NCBI GenBank assembly: GCA_964508195.1
Contig: CAZDSH010000001.1
Coordinates: 1-64,000, forward strand
Direction: 5' to 3'
Origin: JAAYEV01 sp964508195
GTDB lineage: Bacteria; Bacillota; Clostridia; Ch29
Length of the DNA stretch: 64,000 nucleotides
The notes under the pieces are model-generated. The model was not told the origin of the DNA. It saw only the letters and a program-made list of their open reading frames with translations, and made no database searches. The position numbers and the translations under genes were made by a program. Position 1 is the first letter of the stretch. Each line of letters starts with the position of its first letter. Shown here piece after piece: positions 62,356-64,000 of the stretch.

Positions 62356-62724
62356 CTATATCACGGCATCAAAGGCACCCTTTAGGAGGCGTATTTCCTT
62401 TATACCGCTTTTCCGTAGCATTATTTCTACTACATCGAAGCGTACTTGCTCATAAAAGATTCTGTTTCGGTGTAAATAGGACAGGGCCACCCTTGTAAGC
62501 CTCCGTTGTTTGGCATGGTTAACAGCCTCAGCGGGGGTACCGTATCGTATACTGCGCCGGGTCTTTACCTCTATGAAAGCGAGTACATCCCTATCGAGGG
62601 CTATTATATCAATCTCCCCCTGTTTATCCCTATAGTTAACCTTTACTATTTCGTAGCCCATATCCTTAAGATATTGAACTGCAGCCCCTTCGCCGGATTT
62701 GCCTATGGATTTATTGCACATCAT
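62356..62724 (-). CDS. YraN family (UPF0102) endonuclease-like protein
   Basis: The 122-residue protein has the restriction-endonuclease-like fold signature: GEGAAVQYLKDMGYEIVKVN, GEIDIIALDRDVLAFIEVKT (E..D...ExK) and the NHAKQRRLTRVALSYL stretch. The biological role of the family is unknown; Holliday-junction-resolvase similarity is often noted. Its start ATGATG overlaps the upstream stop by four bases. Confidence 0.92.
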   Translation of the reverse strand: MMCNKSIGKSGEGAAVQYLKDMGYEIVKVNYRDKQGEIDIIALDRDVLAFIEVKTRRSIRYGTPAEAVNHAKQRRLTRVALSYLHRNRIFYEQVRFDVVEIMLRKSGIKEIRLLKGAFDAVI

Positions 62725-62993
62725 GGGCCCTCATCCCCTTTTTTATGATCAAGCCAATATACAAAGGAAAGTATTTCTGCGACTACCTCGTAAAGCTCTG
62801 GCGGTATTTCCTTTCCTATTCCCAATGTACCTAGCTTTATAGCAAGATCCTTTTTTGCATAAAGGGGCACCCCGGCATTGGCGGCTATCTCTATTATCCT
62901 ATCGGCTAAAGGTCCTTCACCGTAGGCGGACACCCTGGGGGCCCTATCACCGCCGCTGTATTTTAAAGATGCTGCAATCCGTTTATTGGTCAT
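62721..62993 (-). CDS. Stand-alone FlhB C-terminal domain protein
   Basis: The 90-residue protein aligns with the FlhB region after the NPTH cut: IAASLKYSGGDRAPRVSAYG against the matching stretch of the full FlhB, then LGIGKEIPPELYEVVAEILS and FVYWLDHK. The NPTH itself is replaced by NKRI, so no autocleavage is expected. Similar proteins (YlqH in Bacillus, FlhX elsewhere) can partly replace the cleaved FlhB C-terminus. It lies next to a FliK-like gene, away from the main operon. Confidence 0.88.
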   Translation of the reverse strand: MTNKRIAASLKYSGGDRAPRVSAYGEGPLADRIIEIAANAGVPLYAKKDLAIKLGTLGIGKEIPPELYEVVAEILSFVYWLDHKKGDEGP

Positions 62994-62997
62994 TGGT

Positions 62998-64000
62998 TTA
63001 CACCTTCAGATCAATAATTTTATCGCCGGCCCACGGCCTTTTTGTTGTGTTGCTATAAAACTCTATAGGGCCTACATTAAAGCCTAATTTTTTTAGGCCG
63101 TGCTCCAGAATATCTACATCCCCTTCGATGAGCTTCGTTATTTCTCTATCCCTGACGAAGAATTTGCATTTAATATTTTTTTGTTCGATTTTTACGTGTA
63201 TTTTTATATCCCCTAGATTTAACGTACCGGTATCAATCTCCAGTCCAAGGGTTTCGTTTTTGGTATTTTCATTATTCCCTTTACCCCTATCCTTTTTAAT
63301 GAAACAACTTTTAAATTCTTCGCCTAGAAGGAAGTGCAAAATACAAATATTTTGATCCCTAAGGATCTCCTCTAAAAGGGCTGCCCTCTGTAATAATAAT
63401 TCCTTTGCAGCCCATTGGCGAGGATTGTTCCCTTTGATCTCTTTGGCTTTGTTCAATATATTTTTTATATTAACGGGCTTTAACCTAGGCGGTCTATCCC
63501 CGACAATTTCCCTTTTAAATGATGTGCCCTTTGCAGTCGGTTTTCTCGGAAGTATATCCCCGGGGGATACATCCCTAGAAAACATCTTAGCCTTTCTTCC
63601 ATCGTCGCCTTCATTGCTATCCCTCAGGGGGTCCGTGTTCTGTTGTTTTCCCCGCGATATACGCATATCATCGGTCTTCCCATAAAGGAATTTCAACAAT
63701 GCCTCCGGGAATCCTTTATTTTCCCGTAGGTTTTTCACTAGTACGAGGTTTGTAAGGTTTATTTTGAACCCATGTTTCACTAAGTTTATTATGTCCTTTA
63801 CATCGACCTTTGTAAGGTCCCCTAGGAGCATACTAAATTTTTCGCATTCTGTAACGTCGCCATAGGCCTTTCCTTTAAATCCGTCAAAAAACCACTTTGC
63901 CAGCTCATCTATAGGCATATCAATCGCGTCTAAGGGTGCCGGTATAGAGGAGTCTAAGGGGGGTGCGGCCCTATGTAGTATAAAGTGTATATGTTTTAAT
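62998..64000 (-). CDS. FliK-like (Flg_hook domain) protein, cut by window edge
   Basis: The visible 334 codons are open to the right edge. The first ATG (63918) has no ribosome site, and the frame stays open for 27 codons beyond it, so the true start lies outside the window. The visible C-terminal region (about the last 85 residues) resembles the FliK Flg_hook fold: TGTLNLGDIKIHVKIEQKNI then a helix and LEHGLKKLGFNVGPIEF. The middle is polar and basic. It matches the place of ylqG in Bacillus. It ends five bases before the FlhB-C gene, a FliK/FlhB-like pair. Confidence 0.7.
   Translation of the reverse strand, partial: LKHIHFILHRAAPPLDSSIPAPLDAIDMPIDELAKWFFDGFKGKAYGDVTECEKFSMLLGDLTKVDVKDIINLVKHGFKINLTNLVLVKNLRENKGFPEALLKFLYGKTDDMRISRGKQQNTDPLRDSNEGDDGRKAKMFSRDVSPGDILPRKPTAKGTSFKREIVGDRPPRLKPVNIKNILNKAKEIKGNNPRQWAAKELLLQRAALLEEILRDQNICILHFLLGEEFKSCFIKKDRGKGNNENTKNETLGLEIDTGTLNLGDIKIHVKIEQKNIKCKFFVRDREITKLIEGDVDILEHGLKKLGFNVGPIEFYSNTTKRPWAGDKIIDLKV

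Noticed and set aside
1..64000. CRISPR arrays, insertion sequences, prophage, tRNA or rRNA genes
   Set aside because: I saw no regularly spaced direct repeats, transposase or phage proteins, or tRNA/rRNA landmarks on either strand.

Overview
This window is one co-directional stretch of a Firmicutes (Clostridia) chromosome. Every one of the 69 protein genes I can support lies on the minus strand, so transcription runs from the right end (64000) towards position 1. The organism is inferred from several things: PolC-type replicative polymerase, a DRAP-type gene order with pnp, rpsO, ribF, truB, rbfA, infB, ylxR, nusA and rimP together, a fla/che operon of clostridial layout (FliY with CheC-like motifs, CheC and CheD, FlhF/FlhG, SigD, FapA), strong AGGAGG ribosome sites, several TTG starts, and frequent ATA and AGG codons. 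The 2-C-methylerythritol phosphate pathway and a short archaeal-type prolyl-tRNA synthetase fit an anaerobic, possibly thermophilic clostridium. I cannot name the genus.

Right end (64000 to 57434): a FliK-like protein cut by the window edge, a stand-alone FlhB C-terminal domain, YraN, ComM, DprA and topoisomerase I. The comM-dprA-topA group has a good promoter and ends in an 18-bp-stem terminator.

Middle (57433 to 24998): a roughly 32-kb flagellar/chemotaxis operon from flgB to sigD, continuing through fapA and three poorly known genes. It builds the basal body (flgB, flgC, fliE, fliF), switch (fliG, fliM, fliY), export apparatus (fliH, fliI, fliJ, fliO, fliP, fliQ, fliR, flhB, flhA), hook (fliK, flgD, flgE), stator (motA, motB), placement GTPases (flhF, flhG), chemotaxis proteins (cheY, cheB, cheA, cheW, cheC, cheD) and sigma factor D. 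Its leader carries a clear cyclic di-GMP-I (GEMM-I) riboswitch followed by a rho-independent terminator. The same operon encodes a PilZ flagellar-brake protein, so c-di-GMP probably controls motility at two levels.

Left part (24990 to 380): a strong promoter drives rpsB-tsf-pyrH-frr-(small gene)-uppS-cdsA-dxr-rseP-ispG-proS-(glycosyltransferase)-polC, with a UUCG-loop terminator/attenuator after rpsB and a terminator after polC. Next comes the translation and ribosome-maturation group rimP-nusA-ylxR-infB-rbfA-nrnA-truB-ribF, then rpsO-pnp, ending in a terminator at about 333-358. The final 330 bases hold no gene but three repeat-like elements.

I see no phage, insertion sequence, CRISPR array, rRNA or tRNA. 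The most notable signals are the riboswitch in front of flgB, a pair of mutually exclusive hairpins in front of flbD, a perfect 15-bp inverted repeat between tsf and pyrH, the distant FlhB-C/FliK-like pair at the right edge, and an unusual G3 motif in FlhF.
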